Positions 39,244 through 47,672 are shown, counted from the stretch's first letter. The stretch is DNA of 64,000 nt from Amorphoplanes friuliensis DSM 7358 (GCF_000494755.1 NC_022657.1:1-64000); one strand, 5' to 3'. Translations and numbers: made by a program. The notes: a model not told the origin generated them from the sequence alone.

Positions 39244-40302
39244 ATGACAGGGTCGGGGGTCGAGCGTTTTCAGCGCACGGCGTTCCTTCCTTCGTCCGTT
39301 CCGTCCGCCGGTGTCTCCGCGCTCATGCCGCCCCACAGCCAGGGGGCGGAGCGGCGCCGCGAGCACCGCCCAGGACGCACCGGTTCCCGGTGGGCCCTGC
39401 GGACACTGGTCATCGGCGGTCTGGCCGGCGCGGCCTGGCTGCTCACCGGCGCTGCCGCGCACGCCGCGGACCGTGATCCGGCGGGCGAGGGACTTTCCCT
39501 CGGTTCGTCGCTCATCGGTTCGGTGGTGCACGGCGACGACCGCAGCGGGCCGGTGGTCAACCGGGTCCTGAAGGCGGCCACCACGCCGCTGGACCCCGGC
39601 CACCGAGGTCTCGGGTCCGCGGTGGCGCTCCCGAACATGGTTGTGGGAACGCTGCACGAGGCCACACACAGCAAGGTCACACACAGCAAGAGCGACGCGG
39701 ATTCCGCCCTGGGCGGGGTCGACGGCGTTGTCAGGGAGTTGACCGCTCCACTTCGCCCTGCCGGCGAAGCGGTGGACACCCGCAAGCTCGCCCCGGTCAC
39801 CGAACTGCCACAGGACGAGGTCCTGGTGGACGACGTGGCAGCTCCGGAGGAGCCGGCGAAGCAAGCCGTGGCGCAGGTGGACGACACCCGGGCGGCGGTT
39901 GCCGACGAGACCGTTGCTGACCAGGTCAGCAGTGCAGTGGTCAGGGACGAGGAGCTCCCGGCGGCCGAGCCTGTGCTCGACCGGCGGAACACGGTGGGAA
40001 AGACCGTCACCCGGCAGCATTCACTTGCCGCCGACAGGCATCGGGCAGCCGTTGTGGAGGCCGAGCCGGTGATGGTCAGCGACACACCCGGCGGTGACGC
40101 ACCCGCGCCTCTGCGGGTACACCTCGGGGCAGCGAACGGCGTCCCGGCTTCCGGGCCGGGAACTGCGACGGATGGTGGCTCTGCAGCCTTCCTTCCGGCC
40201 AAGGTCGCGGACAGCACGGTGGCGTTCCACCGGTTGCCCATCGCGACAGATGTCGAGGTCCGGCGGCACGACGCCGAGGCACCGACCGTCTCACCTGACT
40301 AG
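39244..40302 (+). CDS. Secreted protein of unknown function
   Basis: A 352-aa protein with a long basic N terminus, a signal-peptide helix ALRTLVIGGLAGAAWLLTGAAAHA (given in two parts: ALRTLVIGGLAG then AAWLLTGAAAHA) with cleavage likely after AHA near residue 76, and a mature part rich in Ala, Val, Asp and Glu without Cys or membrane anchor. Val/Ala-rich heptad-like stretches (about 190-260) may be coiled coil. The ATG at 39244 is preferred over an earlier in-frame start because GAGGGGCGGGA stands upstream. Function unknown; proximity to the chaplin-like gene suggests a surface role. Confidence 0.7.
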   Translation: MTGSGVERFQRTAFLPSSVPSAGVSALMPPHSQGAERRREHRPGRTGSRWALRTLVIGGLAGAAWLLTGAAAHAADRDPAGEGLSLGSSLIGSVVHGDDRSGPVVNRVLKAATTPLDPGHRGLGSAVALPNMVVGTLHEATHSKVTHSKSDADSALGGVDGVVRELTAPLRPAGEAVDTRKLAPVTELPQDEVLVDDVAAPEEPAKQAVAQVDDTRAAVADETVADQVSSAVVRDEELPAAEPVLDRRNTVGKTVTRQHSLAADRHRAAVVEAEPVMVSDTPGGDAPAPLRVHLGAANGVPASGPGTATDGGSAAFLPAKVADSTVAFHRLPIATDVEVRRHDAEAPTVSPD

Positions 40303-40382
40303 TGCCGGCACCGGCCGGCGCACCACGGATCCGCTGATCACCGGCGGGTCGGTGCGCCCGCACCACGGGCCCGATTCCCGAA

Positions 40383-40400
40383 CCGCTTGCGAACAAGCGG
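40383..40400. other. Hairpin upstream of the chaplin-like gene
   Basis: Perfect 7-bp stem CCGCTTG/CAAGCGG closed by the tetraloop CGAA (40383-40400), 80 bases after the preceding stop and 187 before the next start. It may be a terminator for the upstream gene or a leader structure; no U tract follows. Confidence 0.5.
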
Positions 40401-40586
40401 CGAATCATCTCGCGGCCCAGGGTCAGCACGTCACCGCACCGAAGGCGCCATGAGCAAGGGGCGCGCGTCGACAAGCGGAGTCAGGGCAGTCGAATTAACG
40501 CCAGGGCACCGCTGCGCCCGAATGCACCGATCAATTGAATACGCGTCTCACCATTCTCTGACAATTCTGAAAGGCTTCTTTTTTCC

Positions 40587-41882
40587 ATGAAGACTTGGGT
40601 TCGTAAGACTCTCAGCGTCGGTGTCCTGGCCGCTGGTGCCCTCCTGTTCGCCCCCGGTGCCGCGCAGGCCGACGTCTCCCAGGACTCGTCGCAGAACGTC
40701 GGCATCCTCAACGGCACGCAGGTGTTCGCACCGATCGCCGTGCCGCTGAACGTCGTCGGCAACTCGATCGGCGTGGCCGGCGAGGCCAACTCGGCGGGCC
40801 AGGGCATCAACTGGGTCGAGAGCGGCCAGCAGAACAAGGGCAACAAGGGCAACAAGGGCGACCGTCGTCACCGCGGTGGCAAGAACGTCTCCCAGAACTC
40901 GTACGGCAACTTCGGCGTCCTGAACGGGACCCAGGCGTACCTGCCGGTCTCCGTGCCGGTGAACGTGGTCGGCAACTCGGCCGCGATCCTGGGCCTGGCC
41001 AACGCTTCCGGCGCCGGTGTCAACCACGTCGAGAGCGGCAAGGTCACCGAGCGTCGCCGCGGCGCCGACCAGGACACGTCGGGCAACTACGGCGTTCTGA
41101 ACGGCGCGCAGGTCTACGCGCCGATCGACGTCCCGATCAACCTGTGCGGCAACGCGCTCAGCATCCTGGGCCTGGCCCAGTCGCAGGCCGCTTGTGTCAA
41201 CGGTGGCGGCCACCGCACCGAGTCCGTCTCCCAGGACTCGAGCAGCAACTACGGGATCGCCAACGGCACCCAGGTCTACGCCCCGATCTCCGCGCCGCTG
41301 AACATCGCCGGCAACTCGATCGGTGTCGCCGGTGAGGCCAACTCGGCCGCCGTCGCCAAGAACGAGTCCGGCAAGCCGGGTGGCTTCTCCCAGGACTCGT
41401 CGCGCAACGTCGGCATCCTGAACGGCACGCAGCTCGCGGCGCCGATCAGCATCCCGGTCAACGTGTGCGGCAACTCGCTCGCCGTCCTGGGTCTCGCCAA
41501 CAGCGCTGCCGCCTGCGGCAACGACGTTGACGGCGACGGCGGCAACAAGGGCAACGGTGGCCACGGTGGTCACAACAACGGTGGCCACGGCGGTCACAAC
41601 AACGGTGGCGACAACGGCGACGGTGACTACGCCGGCGACGGTGACGACAAGGGCTACGGCGACGACAACGACGTCGACGGTGACGGCGGCAACAAGGGCG
41701 ACGGCTACGGCGACGGCAACGCTGCCGACAACGGCGACAAGTACGGCGACGCGCCCCGCAAGGCCCACGGCAAGAAGGCCACCACCGAGGCGGCCGGCAT
41801 CGACGGTCTCACCCAGAACCTCAGCAACGCGGGTGGCCTGAACGTCGGTGGCCTGAACGTGATGGACACCCTCACCAAGTAG
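40587..41882 (+). CDS. Secreted protein with five tandem chaplin-like domains
   Basis: A 431-aa protein with a signal peptide cleaved after AQA (residue 28), five repeats of about 50 residues (29-310), a Gly/Asn/Asp/His-rich low-complexity region (about 313-392) and a tail containing NLSNAGGLNVGGLNV. Each repeat has the chaplin pattern NGTQxxxPIxxPxNxxGNSxxxxGxANS; repeats 3 and 5 carry a Cys pair (NLCGN...AACVN and NVCGN...AACGN), repeats 1, 2 and 4 none. Chaplins are amyloid-forming surface proteins of Streptomyces. There is no LPXTG sorting signal. ATG follows GAAAGG. Confidence 0.85.
   Translation: MKTWVRKTLSVGVLAAGALLFAPGAAQADVSQDSSQNVGILNGTQVFAPIAVPLNVVGNSIGVAGEANSAGQGINWVESGQQNKGNKGNKGDRRHRGGKNVSQNSYGNFGVLNGTQAYLPVSVPVNVVGNSAAILGLANASGAGVNHVESGKVTERRRGADQDTSGNYGVLNGAQVYAPIDVPINLCGNALSILGLAQSQAACVNGGGHRTESVSQDSSSNYGIANGTQVYAPISAPLNIAGNSIGVAGEANSAAVAKNESGKPGGFSQDSSRNVGILNGTQLAAPISIPVNVCGNSLAVLGLANSAAACGNDVDGDGGNKGNGGHGGHNNGGHGGHNNGGDNGDGDYAGDGDDKGYGDDNDVDGDGGNKGDGYGDGNAADNGDKYGDAPRKAHGKKATTEAAGIDGLTQNLSNAGGLNVGGLNVMDTLTK
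40671..41523 (+). repeat. Five in-frame chaplin-like repeats
   Basis: Units begin at 40671, 40887, 41067, 41226 and 41385, each with S/D-Q-(D/N)-(S/T)-x3-N-x-G-(I/V)-x-NG at the start. Units 1 and 2 end in Lys/Arg/Asn-rich linkers of different length; units 3-5 are nearly equal (159, 159 and about 139 bases). DNA identity between units is high at the NGTQ and GNS cores, consistent with internal duplication. Confidence 0.85.
41553..41600 (+). repeat. 24-bp tandem repeat in the Gly/Asn/His-rich region
   Basis: Two 24-bp copies starting AACGGTGGCCACGG at 41553 and 41577 encode NGGHGGHN twice, differing at one base; a partial third copy begins at 41601. This region is likely to vary in length between strains. 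Confidence 0.75.
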
Positions 41883-41902
41883 TGAGCTGATCCGTCGAGG
41901 CC

Positions 41903-41951
41903 CGGGTCACGCCGGTCCCGGGCGTGACCCGAGCGACGCCCCTGGGCGTCG
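41903..41951. terminator. Tandem terminator hairpins after the chaplin-like gene
   Basis: First hairpin: CGGGTCACGCC/GGCGTGACCCG (41903-41913, 41921-41931). Second: CGACGCCC/GGGCGTCG (41934-41941, 41944-41951). Both are perfect, 20 bases or more after the stop, without U tracts. Confidence 0.75.
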
Positions 41952-41960
41952 GGCAGTAAA

Positions 41961-41983
41961 CCGGCGCTCCTCCACAGCGCCGG
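41961..41983. terminator. Third hairpin of the terminator cluster
   Basis: Perfect 8-bp stem CCGGCGCT/AGCGCCGG (41961-41968, 41976-41983). A fourth, weaker inverted repeat ACGGGAG/CTCCCGT follows at about 41997-42033. Together with the two preceding hairpins this isolates the carboxyltransferase gene from chaplin-gene read-through. Confidence 0.6.
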
Positions 41984-42067
41984 TAGCACCACACGGACGG
42001 GAGTCCTCGCTCACGCGGGGGCTCCCGTTCCGGCGTCTCTGGCCCCGGTCAGCGGAATGCGCTAGCC

Positions 42068-42080
42068 TAACGATCGTTCA
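42068..42080. promoter_or_regulatory. Palindromic operator TAACGATCGTTCA upstream of the carboxyltransferase gene
   Basis: Contains the perfect palindrome AACGATCGTT (42069-42078). Its reverse complement TGAACGATCGTTA matches the tetR-upstream site (35971-35983) at all but the two central bases. It directly follows a candidate -10 box TAGCCT (42063-42068), ideal for repression. Confidence 0.75.
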
Positions 42081-42101
42081 GGGCGGAACGAAGGGGGCCA
42101 G

Positions 42102-43628
42102 GTGGCATTCGACTCAGAGGCGCTCGCGCAGGCACGGAAGCGGGCGGTGGCCGGCGGTGCCGAGCGCTACCACGCCGCGAATGCCGCGAAGGGCAAGCTC
42201 TTCGCCCGCGAGCGCATCAGCCTGCTCGTCGACGACGGGACGTTCGTCGAGGACGGCCTCTTTGCCAACAGCCTGGCCGACGGACTGCCCGCAGACGGTG
42301 TGATCACCGGAAATGCCCTCATCGACGGTCGCGACGTGTGCGTGATGGCGAACGACTCGACCGTCAAGGCCGGGTCCTGGGGCGCCCGCACGGTCGAGAA
42401 GATCATCCGCATCATCGAGCGGGCCTATGCGACGGGCGTACCGATGGTTTATCTGGTGGATTCCGCGGGCGCGCGGATCACCGACCAGGTCGACCTGTTC
42501 CCCGGGCCGCGCGGCGCCGGCAAGATCTTCCACACCCAGGTGCGCGCCTCGGGCTCGATCCCGCAGGTCTGTGCCCTCTTCGGGCCGTCCGCGGCCGGCG
42601 GCGCCTACATCCCCGCCTTCTGCGACGTCGTCGCGATGGTCGAGGGCAACGCGAGCATGTATCTCGGCTCCGACCGCATGGTCGAGATGGTCACGGGGGA
42701 GAAGACGACCCTCGAGGCGATGGGTGGCGCGCGCGTGCACTGCGCGGAGTCCGGCGTCGGGCACTTCCTCTGCAAGACCGAGCAGGACGCCCTCGACGTC
42801 GTCCGCTCCTACCTCTCCTACCTGCCGTCGAACTTCGAGCAGCGACCGCCGGCCGCCGACGCGGCCGAACCGGCCAAAGTGGATCTTGCTGCTCTGGTCC
42901 CGGTCAGCGAGCGGCAGGCTTTCGACATGCGCCGGTACGTGAAGGGCATCGTCGACGAGGGCTCGTTCTTCGAGATCCATGCGCTGTGGGCGCGGGAGCT
43001 GACGGTCGGTTTTGCCCGGCTCGACGGCGAGGTCGTCGGTGTTGTCGGCAACAACTCGATGTTCAAGGGCGGCGTGCTCTTCGTCGACTCGGCCGACAAG
43101 GCGAGCCGGTTCGTGCAGCTCTGCGACGCGTTCAACGTCCCGCTGATCTTCCTGTCCGACGTGCCCGGCTTCATGGTCGGCAGCGCTGTCGAGAAACAGG
43201 GCATCATCCGGCACGGCGCCAAGATGATCAGTGCGGTCTCCGAGGCCACCGTCCCGAAGATCTGCGTGGTGGTCCGCAAGGCCTACGGCGCCGGCCTGTA
43301 CGCGATGGCCGGTCCCGGCTTCGACCCCGAGGCGACGATCGCCCTGCCCACCGCCAAGATCGCGGTGATGGGCGCCGAAGCGGCCGTGAATGCCGTCTAC
43401 GCCAACAAGATCGCTGCTCTGCCCGAGGACGAGCGTGAGGCCTTCGTGGCCGAGCGCCGCGCCGAGTACGAGCGCGACATCGACATCATGCGCCTGGCCG
43501 GCGAGCTGGTGATCGACACGATCATCGAGCCGGCCGACCTGCGCAGCGAGCTCATCCGCCGTTTTGCGGCCGCCCGCGGCAAGGACCGCGGCTTCTCCCG
43601 GCGCCGCCACGGCGTCACACCGGTCTAG
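42102..43628 (+). CDS. Acyl-CoA carboxylase carboxyltransferase (beta) subunit
   Basis: Transfers the carboxyl group from carboxybiotin to an acyl-CoA. The 508-aa protein has both crotonase-fold halves, with the N-terminal oxyanion segment GPSAAGGAYIPAFCDVV and the C-terminal SDVPGFMVGSAVEKQGIIRHGAKM, KAYGAGLYAM and PTAKIAVMGAEAAVNAVY. This is the propionyl/methylcrotonyl-CoA type; the substrate cannot be fixed. GTG start follows AAGGGGGCCAG. Together with the 36.8-kb biotin carboxylase it could form one enzyme, probably methylcrotonyl-CoA carboxylase given the HMG-CoA lyase. Confidence 0.94.
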   Translation: MAFDSEALAQARKRAVAGGAERYHAANAAKGKLFARERISLLVDDGTFVEDGLFANSLADGLPADGVITGNALIDGRDVCVMANDSTVKAGSWGARTVEKIIRIIERAYATGVPMVYLVDSAGARITDQVDLFPGPRGAGKIFHTQVRASGSIPQVCALFGPSAAGGAYIPAFCDVVAMVEGNASMYLGSDRMVEMVTGEKTTLEAMGGARVHCAESGVGHFLCKTEQDALDVVRSYLSYLPSNFEQRPPAADAAEPAKVDLAALVPVSERQAFDMRRYVKGIVDEGSFFEIHALWARELTVGFARLDGEVVGVVGNNSMFKGGVLFVDSADKASRFVQLCDAFNVPLIFLSDVPGFMVGSAVEKQGIIRHGAKMISAVSEATVPKICVVVRKAYGAGLYAMAGPGFDPEATIALPTAKIAVMGAEAAVNAVYANKIAALPEDEREAFVAERRAEYERDIDIMRLAGELVIDTIIEPADLRSELIRRFAAARGKDRGFSRRRHGVTPV

Positions 43629-43641
43629 AGAGGACCCCACC

Positions 43642-44799
43642 ATGGTCGACTTCCGGCTCGGCGAGGAGCAGGAGGCGCTTGTCGCCAGCGTGCGGGAGTT
43701 CGCCCGCGAGCAGGTCGCGCCGGTGATCGCGGATCACTACGAGCGCAAGACCTTCCCGTACGACCTGGTCCGGCAGATGGGCAAGATGGGGCTGTTCGGG
43801 CTGCCGTTCGCGGAGGAGCACGGCGGGATGGGTGGCGACTACTTCACGCTCTGCCTGGCGCTGGAGGAGCTCGCCCGCATCGACAGCAGCGTGGCGATCA
43901 CCCTCGAGGCGGGCGTCTCGCTGGGTGCCATGCCGATCTACCGATTCGGTACGCCCGCACAAAAAGCCGAGTGGCTACCCAGGCTGACCAGCGGTGATGC
44001 CCTCGCAGCCTTCGGCCTGACCGAGCCGGGCACGGGGTCGGACGCCGGTGCCACCACCACCCGCGCTGTCCTGGACGAGACGACGAACGAGTGGGTCATC
44101 AACGGCTCGAAGGCGTTCATCACCAACTCCGGTACGGACATCACGTGCCTGGTCACGGTCATGGCGGTGACGGGTGTGAAGGACGACGGCAGCAAGGAGC
44201 TGTCGACCATCATCGTCCCGTCCGGCACCCCGGGCTTCACTGTCGCACCGGGATACTCCAAGGTCGGCTGGTGCGCGTCCGACACCCATGAGCTGGCCTT
44301 CGACGACGTCCGTGTGCCGGCGGCCAACCTGCTCGGTGAGCGTGGCCGCGGTTTTGCGCAGTTCCTCCGGATCCTCGACGAGGGCCGGATCGCCATCGCG
44401 GCGCTCTCCGTCGGCCTGGCGCAGGGATGTGTCGACGAGTCGGTCAAGTACGCCAAGGACCGGGTGGCGTTCGGGCAGCCGATCGGCAACTACCAGGCCG
44501 TCCAGTTCATGATCGCCGACATGGAGATGCGGGCGCACACGGCCCGGGTCGCCTACTACGACGCCGCGGCGCGGATGCTCGCCGGCGAGGACTTCAAGCA
44601 CCAGGCCGCTCTGGCCAAGCTCTACGCGAGCGAGGCGGCCATGGACAACGCCCGCTTCGCGACGCAGGTGCACGGTGGCTACGGCTTCATGAACGAGTCG
44701 GCTGTGGGCCGCTTCTACCGTGACGCCAAGATTCTGGAGATCGGCGAGGGTACGTCCGAAGTGCAGCGAATGATCATCGCTCGGGGCCTCGGCCTGTAG
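43642..44799 (+). CDS. Acyl-CoA dehydrogenase
   Basis: FAD enzyme that forms a 2,3-double bond in acyl-CoA. The 385-aa protein has FGLTEPGTGSDAGA, INGSKAFITNSG and the C-terminal VHGGYGFMNES...AKILEIGEGTSEVQRMIIARGLGL. The Glu in GEGTSE is the catalytic base position of short- and medium-chain dehydrogenases; isovaleryl-CoA dehydrogenases usually have a small residue there and another base. So despite the leucine-pathway context, a short-chain acyl-CoA specificity is suggested. ATG 13 bases after the carboxyltransferase stop, with GAGAGG upstream. Confidence 0.93.
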   Translation: MVDFRLGEEQEALVASVREFAREQVAPVIADHYERKTFPYDLVRQMGKMGLFGLPFAEEHGGMGGDYFTLCLALEELARIDSSVAITLEAGVSLGAMPIYRFGTPAQKAEWLPRLTSGDALAAFGLTEPGTGSDAGATTTRAVLDETTNEWVINGSKAFITNSGTDITCLVTVMAVTGVKDDGSKELSTIIVPSGTPGFTVAPGYSKVGWCASDTHELAFDDVRVPAANLLGERGRGFAQFLRILDEGRIAIAALSVGLAQGCVDESVKYAKDRVAFGQPIGNYQAVQFMIADMEMRAHTARVAYYDAAARMLAGEDFKHQAALAKLYASEAAMDNARFATQVHGGYGFMNESAVGRFYRDAKILEIGEGTSEVQRMIIARGLGL

Positions 44800-44912
44800 A
44801 TCTTGGACTCGGGGTCGGTTTCTGCGGCAAATCCGACGGCCCAAGCGTCGGTTACTCGACAATCAGCCGGTTGAGCTCGGCATCCATCGACACAGGTGCC
44901 TAGGTTCAAGTC

Positions 44913-47402
44913 ATGACGTCCGATCACGGGGCGGACCACGATGGTCCGGGATTCGACGCCGTGCTGCGCAGCTACCGGCTGCGGGCGAAGCTCACGCAGG
45001 ACGAGCTGGCCGCCCGCGCCGGGGTCGGTGTCCGCACGGTCCGTGACCTCGAGCGCGGCCGCGCCTCCCGCCCGCAGCGCACCACGGTCGAGTTGCTCGC
45101 CGCCGCGCTGGGGCTGGCCGGGGCCGATCGGCTGGCGTTCCTCGCCGCGGCACGCGGGCAGCAGTCCGGGATCGCTGCCCCGGCACGCTACGTGCGCCTG
45201 CCTCCCGCCGGCGACCTGATCGGCCGTGACGGGGACGTCGCCGAGCTGCACGCCCGGCTCTCGCAGCCGCGCGACGACGGTCCGCGCGGCATCACACTCG
45301 TGGGTCTCGCCGGTGTGGGTAAGACCAGCCTCGCCCTGACTGTGGCGCATCGTGTTGCTCCGGCGTACCCGGGTGGTGTGGCGGGGATCGTGGTCACCGA
45401 CGGCTCGACCGCCGGTGAGGTGCTCGGCGGTGTGGCCGCCGTGTTCGGGGTCGGCCGCCCGGACGATCTGGCACCGCGGTTTGCCGGTCGTTCCGCGTTG
45501 CTGCTGCTCGACGCGGTCGAACGCGCCTCCGAGGCGGTGGCCGAGGCCCTGAGCCGCCTGCTCGGTCAGCACCCGACCCTGCGTTTCCTGGCGACCGGCC
45601 GGCACCCGGTCGGCCTGCCCACCGAGCGGGTATGGCCGGTCGCGCCGCTGGTCGCGCCGCCCGCCGAGGCGGGTCCGACCCTCGCGGACGTTGCCGGTTA
45701 CCCGGCCGTCGCCCTCTTTCTCGACCGCCTGGCCCGCGTACGCGATACGCCCGTCGAACCCGACGAGGTGGCACCGTTGTCCGCACTGGTCCGCCGGCTC
45801 GGTGGCCTGCCCATCGCCCTGGAGCTGGCCGCAGCCCGCGGGCGCGTGCTCACCGTCGCCGAGATCCTCGACCGGTACGGCGACCGCGTCCTCGACCTCT
45901 CCGGCCGCCCCGCCCCGGGAGGTGTCGTCTCGGTGCGCGACGCGGTCGCCGCCAGCTACCGCCTGCTGCCGGTCGACGAGCAGCGTGCCCTGCACCGGCT
46001 CGCCACCTTCCGGAACCGCTGGTCGCTGGACCTCGCGGAGGCGGTCATCGGCGACGGGCTGTCGACCGACGCGGTTCACCTGCTGGACCGCCTGCTGGAG
46101 CTGGGCCTGCTCAGCGCCCGGGGCGCGCGGGCGTTCCGCTTCCGCCTGCTCGACGTGGTCGGCGACTACGCACTCGAACGTGCCGCCGCCGGTGGTGACC
46201 TGCAGGCCGCGCGTCGCCGGCACGCCGAGGTCATGGCCGACCTGGCCCAGGGGACAGCGCCCGAGTTGAAAGGCGCACATCTGGCCGAGGCTGCTGCGCG
46301 GCTCGACGACGTCGCCGGTGACCTCGGTGCCGCGCTGACTTTTGCCGCCCGCGAGGAGCCGCACACTGCCCTGCGTATCGCCGCTGCTCTGCCGCGGTGG
46401 TGGCGGTTCCGCGGGCGGGACGTCACCGGTCGGCAGTGGTTGCGGCGGCTGCTGGCCGACCCGCGGACGGCTGACGCGGATCCGGGCGTACGCGCTTGGG
46501 CCAAGGTCGGTCTGGCCCAGCTGGCGCTGGAGCACGGATCCGGCGCCGAGGAGATCGGCTCGGCCGAGGCGGCCCTGGCCGATTTTGAGAAGCTCGACGA
46601 GGTGTCCGGGCAGCTCACCGCGCACACCCAGCTGGCCGCGCTGTGGATGACCAACCGCGGTTACGACCGGGCGCGGCAGCATGGCGCCGCCGCGCTCGAG
46701 CTGGCCCGCACCAGCGGCCGGATCCGTGACATGGCCGTGGCCGAGAACAACCTGACCTGGCACGAGATCCGCCAGGGGGATCTCGCCGCCGCCCGGGTGC
46801 GGCTCGCCCAGGTCGACCGGCTGGCCAGCCGGTGCGGTGAGCACCGGTTACGGGCCGTCGCGGTGGCGAACCTCGCCGAGGTGGAACGCCTCGACGGCCG
46901 TTTTGACGAGGCCGCACGTCTGGGTCGCGACGCCATCGTCGAGCTCGAGGAGGTCGGCGACCCGGGGCACCGGCGCCGGGTGCTGGCAACGGTCGGGCTC
47001 GCCCTGGCCGACGGCGGGCGGCTGGAGGAGGCGGCGGCGGTGCTGGCCGAGCTGCGACCGGCCGGAACGATGGGCCACGCCGACGGGCCGGCCGGGATGT
47101 CGGGTCACGGCGACGGGCCGGCGGCCATCGTCGAAGCAGCGGTGTCGCTGTGGCGGGGCGAAGAAAAACGCGCGGCGGAGTGCTTCGCGGCGGCTGCCGA
47201 GGCCTACGACGGTGGGCACGATCCGCGCGACACGGTGGAGGCGCTCGTCGGGCTCGTGCGCAGCACCCCGGATCAGGAACGCCGGCGGGAAGCGGTCGCT
47301 CGTCTGCGCGAGCTGTGCCGAAGCGGAGGAATCACGCTGCTGCCCCGCGAGCGGACGCTGCTCGGCGCCGACGTGACCCGCGAGATCGAGGCGGAGGAGT
47401 GA
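44913..47402 (+). CDS. XRE-STAND regulator (HTH, NB-ARC ATPase, TPR-like)
   Basis: An 829-aa signal-transduction ATPase. Residues about 12-72 are an XRE helix-turn-helix (LRSYRLRAKLTQDELAARAGVGVRTVRDLERG); an NB-ARC-like NTPase follows with Walker A GLAGVGKTSLAL and Walker B-like ALLLLDAVERAS; the rest is helical TPR-like. It resembles the AfsR/SARP-derived STAND group but lacks a SARP DNA-binding domain. Targets unknown; secondary metabolism or development is common for such proteins. The ATG follows CTAGGTTCAAGTC with no strong ribosome binding site. Confidence 0.85.
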   Translation: MTSDHGADHDGPGFDAVLRSYRLRAKLTQDELAARAGVGVRTVRDLERGRASRPQRTTVELLAAALGLAGADRLAFLAAARGQQSGIAAPARYVRLPPAGDLIGRDGDVAELHARLSQPRDDGPRGITLVGLAGVGKTSLALTVAHRVAPAYPGGVAGIVVTDGSTAGEVLGGVAAVFGVGRPDDLAPRFAGRSALLLLDAVERASEAVAEALSRLLGQHPTLRFLATGRHPVGLPTERVWPVAPLVAPPAEAGPTLADVAGYPAVALFLDRLARVRDTPVEPDEVAPLSALVRRLGGLPIALELAAARGRVLTVAEILDRYGDRVLDLSGRPAPGGVVSVRDAVAASYRLLPVDEQRALHRLATFRNRWSLDLAEAVIGDGLSTDAVHLLDRLLELGLLSARGARAFRFRLLDVVGDYALERAAAGGDLQAARRRHAEVMADLAQGTAPELKGAHLAEAAARLDDVAGDLGAALTFAAREEPHTALRIAAALPRWWRFRGRDVTGRQWLRRLLADPRTADADPGVRAWAKVGLAQLALEHGSGAEEIGSAEAALADFEKLDEVSGQLTAHTQLAALWMTNRGYDRARQHGAAALELARTSGRIRDMAVAENNLTWHEIRQGDLAAARVRLAQVDRLASRCGEHRLRAVAVANLAEVERLDGRFDEAARLGRDAIVELEEVGDPGHRRRVLATVGLALADGGRLEEAAAVLAELRPAGTMGHADGPAGMSGHGDGPAAIVEAAVSLWRGEEKRAAECFAAAAEAYDGGHDPRDTVEALVGLVRSTPDQERRREAVARLRELCRSGGITLLPRERTLLGADVTREIEAEE

Positions 47403-47672
47403 GCCGGCCTGTCGGGGCGTGGACGACCGGCGCTTCATGTGGCCCCCCACACGCCGGTCGTCACAACGCCCCGGTAACGCGGCGAGAACGAAGGCACCCC
47501 CGTTTGCCCCGCCTCGGCCTCGGCCGCGCCGCGTCCCCCTTGCGGAGATCACCCTAGCGGGGCGTAGCTGCCGATTTGTGCAGATAGGCGGGTTTCGACC
47601 CGGGCGAGCGGCGGTTCTGCCGGTAGTTCTGCCGGTTGATCCCCGCCGGTGCCGACCCATCGATACAGAGGG

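Noticed and set aside
42114..43643. A 509-aa minus-strand frame opposite the carboxyltransferase gene
   Set aside because: Shadow frame; composition rich in His, Asp, Arg and Gly without motif.
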